Shown: positions 11,887-24,163 of the stretch, one piece after another
How the letters are laid out: every line of letters begins with the position of its first letter
Numbering within the stretch: position 1 is the first letter of the stretch
DNA from: Aporrectodea caliginosa
Taxonomy: Eukaryota; Annelida; Clitellata; Crassiclitellata; Lumbricidae
NCBI GenBank assembly: GCA_020284085.1
Contig: JACEVL010000832.1
Location: forward strand, 124,001 to 188,000
Length of the DNA stretch: 64,000 bases
Reading direction: 5' to 3'
Translations under genes and position numbers: made by a program
The notes under the pieces: generated by a model
Database searches by the model: none
What the model was told of the DNA's origin: nothing
Seen by the model: only the letters and a program-made list of their open reading frames with translations

Positions 11887-13010
11887 CTAATCTGAACATT
11901 TGTAAAAAGCACTTCTCACAGCAGAGCTATTCAGAAGCGCTCTCAGCGTGACAGGCCTGAAGAAAAGAGAAAGGTCTTTTAAGCGGAGAGATGCCAGTGA
12001 AATCCCCTCCAGAATCCTGCTACGAATTGCAGGGGGAAGGTCATTCCATATTGAGGGACCCACTACAGCGAAAGCCCGATGCTGGGTTAATGAGGTTCGC
12101 GACCGAGGTACGAAAAGATCAAGCCGGTCAGCAGAACGAAGAGGGCGAGAAGAACGTGCAGATAGTGGCTTACACATTAAGTCACAAAGGTACCTAGGAG
12201 CCAAGCCCTGCTGGGACTTAGTAACTAGGAGCAGGATCTTGTACTTGATTCTAGCCGAGAGAGGGAGCCAGTGAAGATCATTAGTCATGTATGTGGAGAT
12301 GTGAGAGTACCGAGGAAGACGTGCAATAAGTCTGGCTGCAGCGTTTAAGACAGATTGCACAGAGGACAGGCGAACCTTAGGAAGCCCAATTTAGTACAGA
12401 GTTACAATAATCAATGCGTGAGGAGACAAAGGCATGAATCATGGTTGTAAACATTGGAGGACACCGATCTTCTAATGGCTCTAAGTCGCCTCAGTTGGTA
12501 GTTGTAAGTACACTTTGGAGGACACCGATCTTCTAATGGCTCTAAGTCGCCTCAGTTGGTAGTAACAAGAGCGGGTCAGGAGAGATAGGTGGCCAGTAAA
12601 TGTCAAAGCGCTATCAAGTGTGACACCCAGGTCACGAACACTGGAGGAAAAGGTAAAGTCTGGGAATAATGAGGCCAACAATTGGAGATCAAGTTTTTGT
12701 AACTGTTGTTTGGTACCGAACCAGATCAGTTGAGTCTTTGAGGGATTGAGGTTAAGTCTGTTTGCTGTCATCCAAAAGTGGAGATCTTGCAATAGTGACC
12801 CGATCGTTTCTACCAGAGAGATCTGCTGAGAAGGTGAACCATGCACAAGGGCTTGGACATCATCAGCATAGAGATGTCCCTTAGCTTGATGTTTAGCCAG
12901 AACTGAGGGAATGTCTGCAGTAAAGAGAATGTACAAGAGAGGACCTAAAACCGACCCCTGTGGGACACCTAAGTCAACCCTAACCCAGGGTGTTCTAGTG
13001 TTACCCAGGA
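11887..13010 (-). mobile_element. LINE fragment A (CR1/L2-like), RT plus C-terminus
   Basis: Minus strand. From 13010 down: GVPQGSVLGPLLYILF and HLYADDVQ (RT catalytic YADD), NRLNLNPSKTQLIWFG, then RLIARLPRYSHIS, DLHWLPLSARIKYKILLL and AFAVVGPSIWNDLPPAIR, ending FYKCSD stop and an (AGATT)-type tail at 11880. An internal 61-bp tandem duplication (12454-12503 and 12515-12563) breaks the frame. 5' truncated at about 13010, where LINE B is joined directly. Confidence 0.85.
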
Positions 13011-13860
13011 CCACCATCTGAGATACTGCGAAGGTCTTGGGGTATTCTATTCCATTCTTCTGGGCCAACACATCTGATCGAGAATTTACGAGTGTTTGTA
13101 CGTGCAAACTCACTTCTGTATGAAGCTAAGATTCTTGTATTATGTGAGTGAATGTCCGAAGCTAGGTTATAGAAGTTGGCATGGGAGCTAGGCAATGTGT
13201 TGTAAGTATATCGATGCATGAATTCATTAATCTGCAGTTGTTTGATTTGTGCAATTTTTAGAATCCCGAGCTGTATGAATAATTGTTTTGTGTGAGAATT
13301 ATAGGGGGAGCCAGCTATTAATCTAACGACTCTTTTTTGCAAAACATTTATTCTGTGGAGTCGAGAATTGTAGTTTGATGCCCATATCATGTTGCAATAG
13401 GCAATGTATGGATAAATCATAGAATAGTATAAGGTGAGCATAATGTTTGTAGGTAACAGGTAAGATATTCGTGTTAGTATTCCTATATTTTTGGCTATTT
13501 TTAGTGCTATTTGCTCAATATGAATGTTCCAGGTAAGATGTTGGTCTACGTAGACTCCTAAGAATTTTACAGATTTTACTTGTGGGATGTCAGTAGTGTC
13601 TATTTGGACTTTTCCTTTCTGTTGTGGGGTTGATTTCCTATGAGAGCAGAAGAGAATATAATTAGTTTTTGCCAAATTAAGAGATAATTTGTTTGCTTCA
13701 AACCAGTCCGACACTAATAAGTGTTCTCCGTTAAGGACATTAGAATCGTCTGCAAACAGTACAAAGTGGAGGATAGAGGATGTATTAGGAAGGTCGTTAA
13801 CATATATCAAAAACAATAGGGGACCCAGTATAGGACCTTGGGGAACTCCAAATTTAATTA
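13011..13860 (-). mobile_element. LINE fragment B, reverse transcriptase
   Basis: Minus strand from about 13851: GVPQGPILGPLLFLIYVNDL, LFADDSN (catalytic FADD), KTNYILF, VKFLGVYVD, YYSMIYPYIAYCNMIW and GPEEWNRIPQDLRSIS. A different clade from fragment A. Both ends are missing: the 5' part stops at an (AATT)n/(ATCT)n tract (13855-13915) and the 3' part stops abruptly at fragment A. Confidence 0.85.
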
Positions 13861-13991
13861 ATTAATTAAAATCTATCAGTCTATCTATCTATCCATCAAT
13901 CAATCCATACTACATCCCCGATCTATAGTGGGCGTTATTCGAGAGGAGTTTATTTGGGAAAGATAGACAGGTAAACAGAGTGTAAGCCAAG

Positions 13992-13992
<1 letters not shown>

Positions 13993-14030
<38 letters not shown>

Positions 14031-14936
14031 TAGCATTTTTGAACCCGGCTTCGCCCGGGTTTTCTCCAGGCGTAATTTTTAACGGCTGCAAATAAAGGCT
14101 ACTTACTTACTTACTTACTATATTTGCTTATGTGCTTCAAATATTTAAAAAGGTCTTATATCTGAATGGAAATGATATATAGAGGTGAAAATAGTTGCTT
14201 TCCCCGTGTACTACACGGGTTATCTCTACGTACCTTATATAGGCGTATTATTTGTTCCCCGGGCTAGATAATTATAATAGACGAAGCTCGGCCGTTCTTC
14301 TATTACCATGTTGAGCTCGGTCTCTTATTCTTGAGTTTTAAATGTTCCATTAGCACTCGAAATTTTCGAAGCGAAGTCGTGGTTTTATGACGAATGCACC
14401 TGATTTGCATATTAAATTATCCCCGCGTGACGTGGGACAAATGGCCGCCGTTATTGATATTACCTAATTGAATTTGACCATTTCGAAATTTAAAATGTCC
14501 ATAGGCCTAAGTCAGCATTTAAAGTAAATTGCGAGCTGAAAGTAGCCGTGTCTTACCTTATATAGGCGCATTATTTGTTCCTCTGGCAAATATAATAGAC
14601 GAAGCTCGGCCGTTGTTCTATTACCTCGTTGAGCTCGGTTTTGTTCCATTAGCGCTCGAAATGTTTCGAGGCGAAGCCGTGGTTTAATGACGAATGCACC
14701 TGATTTGCATATTTAGCCCGCGTGACGTGGGACAAATGGCCGCCCTTATTGATAATTTAACCAATTCGAAATTTAAAATATCCATATATCGACATTGAAC
14801 ATAAACTGTGAACTGAAAATGGTCGCGTTTACCATCAAATGCTTATAAAAAGGTTTTGTAAAATTTTGCATAACGACGCTAGAATATTACGTTTCGGAGC
14901 CTTTAACCGGGTCACGGAAAGACAAACTCTCAGAAT

Positions 14937-14970
<34 letters not shown>
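13993..14970. repeat. (TA)n-bounded interspersed repeat with 0.32-kb tandem copies
   Basis: Starts at a (TA)n tract (13993-14029) followed by the hairpin aacccggcttcgcccgggtt, and runs to another (TA)n tract (14940-14970). Two direct copies with a period near 324 bases begin at about 14231 and 14553, sharing cgaagctcggccgtt, cgaatgcacctgatttgcat and cgcgtgacgtgggacaaatg. No coding. The gypsy element landed in its right (TA)n. Confidence 0.7.
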
Positions 14971-14977
<7 letters not shown>

Positions 14978-15276
14978 TAGTATGTAGGTGTGTAGTATCA
15001 GCCTAGGTGTGTGTGCAGTGACAGCGGTTGGCAAGCAGAGTTGGTAGCCTGAGTGGTGTGTGCAGGCAAGGGGTTATCTTGCCGGGGTATAAAACCAGTG
15101 TTTTGCGGAGCTGAGTTAGCGGTCGGTTAAATATACGAGTGTGGCTGCTGCTCACCTAGCATTGTGTAATCTGTAGCTTAGTGTATTATGATTAATAAAG
15201 GTAAACGTTCTATGCACAGTGTTGAGTTGTATTAGGTAGCGTTAAGTCTAGAACATCCGACAATAGAGACGCTACA
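14971..15276 (+). repeat. 5' LTR of Ty3/gypsy element
   Basis: 306 bp, TGTAGTG...GCTACA. No difference from the 3' LTR (26032-26337) seen by eye, so insertion is recent. Contains a TATA box (TATAAAA, 15088-15094) and a poly(A) signal (AATAAA, 15194-15199). Flanking (TA)n on both sides hides the short target duplication. Confidence 0.95.
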
Positions 15277-15353
15277 ACTGGTGGACAACCGGGGTATCAG
15301 TGCAGATACACCTCTCCGCATCTGTATGCTTCTGGACAGCAGCAAGAACACAC

Positions 15354-16652
15354 ATGAGTGCACCGGAAAACGCAACCGCTGGTCACTACTTCCTTAGATC
15401 GGGGAAATCACAACAGACATCTTCAACATTTCTATCGTCTTCTCCTGAACTGGTTCCGTCTTCTTCATACGTTTTAACTACTCCTGCCGCATCGCCATTG
15501 ATTCCAGTGATTCCGTCGTCAGTGCCAATATCATCGCTGCCGGACCAATCTGTCTTCGTTGATCACGACGGATCTGAGAGTTCTGACAGTTCTGAATTTG
15601 AGTCTGATTCTGAGGAGATGGCGAATACGCTGGTACCTTCTGCTTTCACGGGTCGTTCTGAGGACGATATTATTGAATTCTTGAAGAACTTTGACTTGTG
15701 GGCCACTTTTCGGACAATGACGCAAGCACAAAAACTTTCGGCGTTACCTCTTCTTCTGAAGGAAGGCAGTGCAACGTGGTTTAATACGCAAACCCGACGG
15801 ACACGTGAGGACTATGAGGAGTTACGTGAAGCCCTCATTAAAAGGTACGGTCCAAATTCAACGACAGCATGGAAACGGTCAGCTGAGCTGTGGACATTGA
15901 AACAGGCGCCACAACAATCTGTGGATGATTTTCTGACTACAGTTCAGCAGGCTGCCGGAAAGCTCGAAATTGGGGTGGAGCAGACGTTCCTCGTCGCTTT
16001 GAACGGTCTTCGGGCACACATACGTCAACTGGTGCTTCAACATGATCCGACTACTATTGAGGAAATTCAGAAATGGGGCCGGCTGGCGGAACTATCCCAG
16101 GATGATCGGGGTGACACTGCCGACAATCTTCGCCAGACTGTCCTGGAATTGACTGCCATAAAGGAGGAGTTGAAACAGCTACAACTCACGAATGTAGCTG
16201 CTGTCAGTGCTCACCGAAGATCGTCATCGCCATCCCCTTCGTCTCGCCATGTCACTTTTATGGACCAATCGACTCCTCCATCATCGTCTGATACGCGTCA
16301 CGACGTCTATGCTTCATCTTCGTCGCCTCAAGACCATCGGCAGACGCAGTTCTATGCGTCACAACGTTCGGACAACCGAGACAACCGGGGCTACACTGTC
16401 CAGCAACCGATTCCGCCACGGCAGTATCAACCAGCTGACACACAGTATCGATCATCTAACAACCAGGATCGACCACAACAATCTTCCTACTGGCGAACAC
16501 CTTCCAAGTCCACTTGTGGTAATTGCGGGGGTTTTCATTCTGTTACTGGTTTTTGCCGGGGAAAGGGGGTCACTTGTTTCAGTTGCGGGAAGCGTGGTCA
16601 CTTACGGTCAGTCTGTCGTTCCGCTAGGGGACGCTACTCTAATCAAAGATAG
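15354..16652 (+). CDS. gag: Gag polyprotein of Ty3/gypsy element
   Basis: The first ATG is at 15354 (432 codons); the frame is open slightly upstream without an ATG. Central region WFNTQTRRTREDYEELREAL, followed by AELWTLKQAPQQSVDDFL, is a retrotransposon capsid (Retrotrans_gag) domain. The C-terminus has two zinc-binding knuckles: an atypical C-x2-C-x3-H-x5-C and a classical C-x2-C-x4-H-x4-C (CFSCGKRGHLRSVC), for RNA packaging. It ends at TAG 16650-16652, and pol continues in the same frame immediately after it. Confidence 0.92.
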   Translation: MSAPENATAGHYFLRSGKSQQTSSTFLSSSPELVPSSSYVLTTPAASPLIPVIPSSVPISSLPDQSVFVDHDGSESSDSSEFESDSEEMANTLVPSAFTGRSEDDIIEFLKNFDLWATFRTMTQAQKLSALPLLLKEGSATWFNTQTRRTREDYEELREALIKRYGPNSTTAWKRSAELWTLKQAPQQSVDDFLTTVQQAAGKLEIGVEQTFLVALNGLRAHIRQLVLQHDPTTIEEIQKWGRLAELSQDDRGDTADNLRQTVLELTAIKEELKQLQLTNVAAVSAHRRSSSPSPSSRHVTFMDQSTPPSSSDTRHDVYASSSSPQDHRQTQFYASQRSDNRDNRGYTVQQPIPPRQYQPADTQYRSSNNQDRPQQSSYWRTPSKSTCGNCGGFHSVTGFCRGKGVTCFSCGKRGHLRSVCRSARGRYSNQR

Positions 16653-19600
16653 GAACGCGCCTACCGTCGTGGCCCGTCGACGGAAGGCGTCTGTGCTCAA
16701 ACTGATAAGGTGCCATTGCATAAAAATACCATTTGTGTGCAAATTAAGAATTTGACAGTTAGGTGTCTGTTGGACTCTGGTGCTTCTGTGAGTTGTATGA
16801 GTGTTGACTTTTTAAAGAAGTTGAAACTTCCTATGCTTCCGTTGAAGGAAGGGGATAGTAAAAATGTGTTTTTGGCTGATAATCGTTCGGTGAAGGTTTT
16901 GGGAAAAGCGGTCATGACTATTAACATATCAGGTTTGGGTTTGCCTTGTGAAGTTTTGATATTGCCTGAGGTGGGTTTTAATTTAATTCTGGGGTTGGAT
17001 TTCTTACAAGCTGGTCGTGCGAAAGTGGATTTTGAGGAGAATGTAGTACGTTTTTTTGATAATTTAACGTCTACACGGTTGTCAACTGTAAATGTTCGAT
17101 TGCCAACAGTTTTTACATTGCATGCTACTGTTCTTCCTCCTCTCTCTGAAACCCTTGTTCCAATTTTGCTCCCTACTAACTGTTCATCGCACGTTTCAAT
17201 TATTGAACCATTGGAGCATGTCATGAAACGTAAATTTATTTGCGCACGAAGCATAATTGATTCTTCAGGCCGGACAGCTGTTTGTAAAATTCTCAATCCT
17301 ACGAATCATGTATTATGGTTGTCACGCCACAAGCCATTAGCATCCATTGAACCTGTAACCTCTAATGTTTTGGCAGCGTTTACTGATGATGATGATGATG
17401 ATCATACAATCACCAGACATTCCGCTCAAAACAGTGCAGAGCAATTAGACGACATGATGGTGCAACGTGAAACAGATGTTTCCAAATTATCGGATTTGGG
17501 AACCTTGGATCTAAATTCAGATAAGGCGGCTGGCACCAAACTATCATCGGAAAATCTTCATCGGGATGCTAAAAGTAATTTGTTTGGCACGAAACAATCT
17601 TCGGATGCATCTCGCCCTGATGCTAAATGTAATGATGCTAAATGTAATGATTTTTGTTGTCCTGAATGCCCTGTACAATCTACATCGTTGCAGGATTTGA
17701 AGATTAATTATCATTCTGATCATTTGTCGGATGATGAGAATGCAAAGTTGAAAGATTTTTTACAGAGGAATACGAGCGCATTTTCACAATCTCTGGCAGA
17801 CTTGGGTAAAACTGATTATGTCCAGCATTCGATTATCACAGGCGATGCTACTCCAGTGCATCAGAGGGCCTATAGGCATTCTATTGCAGCGAAAGCTGAA
17901 ATCGCAAGGCAGACGAAACAGATGTTGGACGCTGGGATTGTTGAACCTAGTTCGAGTTGTTGGAGCAGTCCCGTCGTCCTTGTTAGGAAAAAGTCCGGAC
18001 AAATAAGGTTTTGTGTCGACTATCGAAAGTTGAATGCAGTAACTAAGTCAATCAGTTTTCCTCTTCCTCAACTCAATGATGTATTCGATGCTATGGCAGA
18101 GGGTAGGCCAAAATATTTCAGTCTATTGGACTTAAGAAGCGGATATCATCAACTTCCGTTGCATCCAGACACTAAAGAAAAGAGTTCTTTCGTGACTCAC
18201 GAAGGCCAATTTCAATTTCGTACCTCTCCCTTTGGGTTGAAAAACTTACCTTCGTTTTTCCAGCTCCTAATGGCTAGGGTGTTCCAAAATTTGCACTTTA
18301 AAAATGTCCTTGTATATTTAGACGATATTCTGATATACAGCAAATCATTTGATCTGCACCTTGTCCATCTTCAGGAGGTGTTTAACCGTCTTAAGGATGC
18401 TAACTTGAAGTTGAATCCACAGAAATGTTCCTTCGGTTTGGATAAGATCTTGTATTTGGGGCATGTATTGGGGCCAGAGGGCGTTTCCGTTGATAACTCA
18501 AAGATCGAGGTTATTCGATCTTATCCGCGTCCTACGTGTCCTAAGGCAATTCGTAGTTTCCTCGGTCTCGCATCCTATTATCGAAAATTTATTACTAACT
18601 TTTCGATAATTGCCAGTCCTCTTCATCGATTATTAAGAAAAGATCTAGAGTTCGTTTGGGATGATCATTGTGAGCTGGCTTTCACGCAGCTTAAAGAAGC
18701 TTTAGCTACTGCTCCTGTGTTGATTTATCCGGATATGCAAATGCCATTTATCATCAATTGCGACGCGAGTTCTCAGGCTATTGGTTTCGTCTTGGCTCAA
18801 GAAGATGGGAGTGGCAGAGAACGTCCTATTGCGTATGGAGGACGTAGTTTGACCTCTAGTGAACGAGCTTATTCCGTAAGTGAATTGGAAATGTTAGCGA
18901 TGGTCTGTGCCATTAAACAGTTCCATTGTTATTTGGCTAACACTCGATTTACTGTCTATACTGATCATCTAAGTTTAAAATATTTGCAGTCCTTGAAAAC
19001 CAGTAGTTCTGGCAGGTTACTCCGTTGGTCGTTGTTGTTGCAACAGTATGATTTTACGATTGAGTATAAACAAGGTAAAAATAACAGTAATGCGGATTCT
19101 TTATCTCGTCGTCATTATCCAGTGCAAGCTGATGAATCGGATGACATGGAGGATAAAATTTTGGCTCCGGTAGTTGTTGGGGTTACACCGGTGCAGTTGA
19201 ACATCATCGTTGAGGAGGATTTAATTACACCTGCTGACCTGACGGAGGAGGACATTTTGCGCCAAACAGCTCATGAACAGATTACATGTTCGGATTGTGG
19301 TCCTATGATTCGTTATTTGGAGTTCGGGGAACTTCCAGGCAATGATCAGGATGCTAGGAAAATCGTGATTGAGAGTACTGAGTATGCTTTGTGTGATGGC
19401 TTGTTGTTTCATTACTATCAACCTCGATCTAGAGGACCTAGTCGAACTTACATTAATCAACTCGTCGTTCCTAGGAAGTTGCGTCAGCGTATACTTGAGA
19501 GTTATCACGATGACTGTTGCCATCCGGGTTTTCATCGCTGTTACTTATCGATCAGACGTAAATATTTTTGGAAGGGAATGCATACCGCTGTGTCAAGACA

Positions 19601-20628
19601 TATAATTTCGTGTTTAAAGTGTCAGGAATGCAAGTTTCCTCTTCCGCTGAATAAACCACCACTTACGTCTTTGCCAATAAAGCAAATATTTGGTCGTTGG
19701 CATATGGACATTCTTCAACTTCCTAGAAGCAGAGATGGGTACAAGTATATTCTTCTTTGCGTTGAATCTCTTACTCGTTGGCCGGAGGCCATTATGTTGA
19801 AAGATCAAACTGCGAGAACGATTGCGGAAGCTTTGTATCGAGAGATATTTAGTAGATATGGCGGTCCACATACGTTACTTTCGGATAGGGGCCCAAATTT
19901 CTTGAGTACCATTGTTTCTGAACTTTCTACACTATTCGGTGTTCAACGCATACATACAGCTAGCTATAACCCGCGTTCTAATGGCGCTTGCGAAGTGATC
20001 AATAAATCTATTTGGAAGATGTTACGACTTCATTGCACTAATGAAGAGGATTGGACAGATTACATTCCTGCGATTTTGTATTCATTTCGTGCTACTACGA
20101 ATGCTCATCTTGGCCATAGCCCGGCTTTCCTTCTCTTTGGGAGGGACTTAAATTTTTCGGTTGATCGACAATTGGGTGTGGCGGATGAGGAGCACGTCAC
20201 CAGCGAGTACGTTAAGCGCATTGCAAGGGCTCTCGAAATGGCTAGGCAAGACGCAATCGAAGGTACGCTTCAGTTACAGGCGCGTAACAAAAGGAATTAT
20301 GACCGTACCACTACCTTACCTACTTACGCTATTGGTGATCTTGTATGGTTATTTAACCCTGTCACGCCAGTCGGAAAGAAGGCTAAATTGTATAATAAGT
20401 TTACAGGACCTTTTTATATAACTTCCAAGACCGGGTCTTTCACTTATCTATTACGTAATGTACAGACGAACAAGCCTGTACGACACCCAGTGAACGCTGA
20501 TAGATTACGACCTTACGTTGATCGCCGTGATTTTATGGAACAGGATGCCATTCCGTCGGAGTCTCCTCCAACTGTTCCGATTACTGATAATGATTTGTTG
20601 CAGGATTCGTCTGGCACGATGCCTATCG
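16653..20628 (+). CDS. pol: Pol polyprotein (PR-RT-RH-IN), 5' part
   Basis: Open in the gag frame right after the UAG. Order: aspartic protease LLDSGAS (about 16770); reverse transcriptase with RFCVDYRKLN, SLLDLRSGYHQ and catalytic YLDD (about 18315); RNase H with NCDASS, SELEML and YTDH; integrase with H-x3-H...C-x2-C zinc finger (HPGFH...CLKC), catalytic WHMD, SDRG and CEVIN; and a GPY/F-like end (GPFYI, about 20405). Makes and integrates the cDNA. The frame is cut at 20628 by a hAT insertion; the apparent C-terminus to 20756 is hAT sequence. The real end is at 24344-24603. Confidence 0.93.
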
Positions 20629-21118
20629 GGGTTGCTGCCCCGGGGCCCGGTTCTATGGAAGGGGCCCTTGGCAGGGGCCCAGAAATGTCTAAAATTTTGT
20701 TCAAACTGAAGAAATCTGTGGGTTTTGGCCTAATGCAGTCTGTAGGCCCTATATGACGAATGCTTCATGATACCTGATATCTACACACTACACAGGGCCA
20801 CGGACGTGTGTATCCGTTGTGCCTATCTAGGTCACAACCACTGCTTAAATTTATACCCTTTGCCTTGCCTATACTGAGCTCCTGCGCTGAGGAATGTTTG
20901 AAATAATATCTGCATTGTCTCTCTCGCGCGCGTTTTTTCTCTTGCAGTCGGTCTCTTTCAATATCTCTCTGCATCCTCCAGTGTTCATTTTACGCGGCCT
21001 ATTGTGAAAGCAGATCTTCAAGTTCAGAATACAGTCGCTAATCCATTCGTTTACTTTTAAATAAAAACGATTTAAATTAAATTTTCAAGTTTAATTGCTT
21101 CAATTTACTAACTATGTA

Positions 21119-21316
21119 ATGAAGCGTTATAGAGGAACCGATCTAATGAATTTCTTTACCAAAAAGCAAGACAATAACGAATGTGACGGTGGTAATGGGA
21201 CTGAAGAGGTTAGCACTGCAGATAATTCTATTAGCAATGTTGTTAACGAAAACGATTTAACAGCTGTGAAACTTAATTCAGTCTCAGTTGCTCATTCAGA
21301 GGATTTAGGAAATTAG
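21119..21316 (+). pseudogene. hAT transposase N-terminus
   Basis: 65 codons from ATG: MKRYRGTDLMNFFTKKQ, an N-terminal start typical of ZMYM/TTF-type hAT transposases, then acidic sequence and a TAG. The hAT copy at 51000-52873 has the same region on its minus strand (about 52230-52460), also broken. Catalytic domain absent. Confidence 0.6.
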
Positions 21317-21457
21317 GAGTAAGCACAGTAACAAGCGTTGGTCATCGCTCATCAGAATGATTTTGGACTAGCTGTTGGTGCAAAGTTAACTGATGCAGAC
21401 AAATTTCGATTTCTGATTGAATTCTATAGGCCTATACAGACCTATATGCTCCACCAG

Positions 21458-23256
21458 GTCCGATTTGTCAAAAAAGAAGCAGGGGGTCGGAAATCTATAG
21501 AACTATTAAAAATTTTCGGAGCCGCAGTAATATTTTTTTACCCCCCCCCCTCTTATGGGCCTTCCCAGCCAGAGATGGGCACGATTAATTAAATTGCTTA
21601 TCGATTAAAATTAGATTTAGCAAAATCTTGTAGCTAATCGATCAGGAGTGGAATTAGCTGTTTAGCTAATTAATTAGCCAATCGATTAGAATTTAATCGA
21701 TTAGTTAGCCTACCCATCTCTGTTCCCAGCCTCCTTTATGTTTTCTTCCCAACACCCATCATCAGTATAATATACAATACATGTATGTGTATATATATAA
21801 AATTATGTATATATACACAATACAATACAAAGTATACAGAACACCATTTGTAAATTGCTACAGTACAATGCAACTTTTGTTAACAAAACAATTGCCTGCT
21901 GTCACTGTGTGTTTTGCTTCAATCAGATATTTCAAATGAAATTGTGAAGATTAAATTAAAATAAAAACCTGGGAAGCCACCACACCTTGGCCACTGTCAA
22001 ACAGCCACAAATAAGAATATGTTCATACCTTAAAACACTTAATAAGCTTATTTGATTAACAATGGAGCTTTCCTGACATTTTTCTGCAAAATTTCTCTTG
22101 ACAGTTTCAAAATCAATTTTCTGGCAATACTCAAACTGGCCAAATCCACAAGATAATCTTCTTGAGACATTGCAGACCTTACAAATTCTTAATTAGCTTG
22201 AATTTGCTGAATGATCTCTCTGCAGAGGTTACTGTTTCCGGAATTAACAGTATAACCTAAACTCACACAAACATTTGGAAATAGCTCTGAAAGATTGACT
22301 GTGTTAATAAGTTCAACAGGTCAATGGTGTAAATTTTGGGCACATCCAAAAATTGTCTTATGTACGGAGGGTAAATGTTTAATTTCTGTTATGAAATCCT
22401 GACCATTAAGGAAAGCAAGATATTGCTTTGCTAAAGTTAAAGTTTTTCTTCCAACAAACAGGCAGACATGGTTAGATATAAAATTATTTCCACAAGAAAT
22501 CAAACCTTTCAGGGCTCCTGATCTGTCACCATACATTATGGACGGCTTATCTACAACTTTTACTTTTCATATCTGAAGGCTTAAATAAATATATGCATAA
22601 AATGGAAAAACTGCAAAATAAGTTCTATAATGTCAGACAGATGAACAGCAGAAGAGCTAACCTTCCTGATGATGAGGCTGGCCGCTGGTGATGTTGGAAA
22701 CTGGATCCTATGACTCATTTCAATTGGGGTGCGTGTAATGAATGGTGGCTGGGGCCTATAGGAGACTGGAGAAAGCTGTAGTAGCATTGACCTACAGATG
22801 TGAAGGGCACTGTAGGCTAGCAGGGCACTATCAATCATACGCTTGCTGGACCTTGATCGGTAACTCCTCCGGCTCAGCCAGAAACTACACTCCCAGCCCT
22901 CTGGGCCCAGGAGCAATGAACCGGCTGCACCCTCTTAGGCCCTGCCCAAGATCTTTCCACATCTTGGCCCTACCTGTCATAGTAACCAAGTGACAACGCA
23001 GATGAAAGTACGGTGGCCGAGAGGAACCAAGTTGTTGTATTATCTGAAAGGATAACCCTATTCCGTAAAAAGTATATCCCAATATCAACCTACATCAGGC
23101 CGATTGGTCATAATGGAGACTATATTTTTTATTATGGAGTCATTTGGAGTAGGACTGTGGGTAATGAAAGTGAGGGGGTCCAGCCGACCCCCCGGGGGTC
23201 GGCCAAAGACCAGAAGCATGGGGGTCAAAATGAGAAGCAGGGGGGTCCAACCCCCC
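21458..23256 (-). mobile_element. hAT-like insertion inside hAT copy 1
   Basis: Absent from the homologous hAT at 51000-52873. Flanked by an exact 29-bp duplication (21429-21457 and 23257-23285, GGCCTATA...CCACCAG). Its ends carry aagcagggggtc and, inverted, related G-rich blocks. The minus strand holds a hAT C-terminal dimerisation remnant (22078-22242: VTSAERSFSKFKLIK, then after a frameshift AMSQEDYLVDLASLSIA). Also hosts a 153-bp MITE. Confidence 0.65.
21570..21722. mobile_element. 153-bp hAT MITE (CAGAGATGGG ends)
   Basis: 8-bp target duplication TTCCCAGC (21562-21569 and 21723-21730). Inverted ends CAGAGATGGG. AT-rich interior of repeated ttaatcgatt/gctaattaatt blocks. Confidence 0.88.
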
Positions 23257-24102
23257 GGCCTATACAGACCTATATGCTCCACCAGAATCGTATGCGTGGC
23301 CTAGCACTTCGCATTGCACAACCCCTCTGGTAAATCCTAGCTAAGCCACTTATTTAAGTCACAACTTTTGTGGTCATTATTATAGTTGAATCATTTGAAT
23401 TTGTAAAAACACTGCTTATCAGTATTTGGAGATTCATCAGCAGTCAGCCTAGAATTGATTATTGGTTTTCTGGCAAGCATAAAATCTTTTAAAATTTAAT
23501 AATTGAAATTTGAGTTATTATTCAAATAAATAATACTTTAACTTGCTGCTGGATGGAAGTCATCATAATAAATAATTGATACCAAATTACCAATATTTGA
23601 TATTATATTCCATTAAGTTGATGATGAATTAGAGGATAAATTATCATCAGAAATCTGGAGCTCAATTAAGGAAAGAAAGATTAATGAAAGTCAGAATTAC
23701 AAACGAGAGACAGACGCTCCTTCTAAGTCTTGCATTTTCAATTTCATAAAAAGCAGCAAATCAAGCTGACAGCTAGTATCATTACTAGTAGGCCTAAGTA
23801 GTAGTAGAAGTTGAGTTGATGATCATGGTACAGAGCGAGTTGTTGATGTAGTGATTGTAGTCCATGTAGACAATGCAGCAACTCATTCTCTTGCAATTGG
23901 ATATCATAATGCGATAACTGTCATTTAAAAATAATTTATCACATTCACATTATCACATTTTCATATTTCTGTAATTTCTTTATAATTAGAGTCAGAGATG
24001 GACCTTTTAAACCAGAAATTTATTTTCACATTTACTTTTATTATTATTATTATTTTTTTTAAAGGTAAGCATGATCCCTCAGGGACTTCAAGATTAATTC
24101 AA

Positions 24103-24163
<61 letters not shown>

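Noticed and set aside
16697..17296. 199-codon minus-strand frame
   Set aside because: Shadow of the pol gene on the opposite strand.
20629..20756. Apparent C-terminus of pol
   Set aside because: This part is translated hAT sequence; the true pol end is at 24344-24603.
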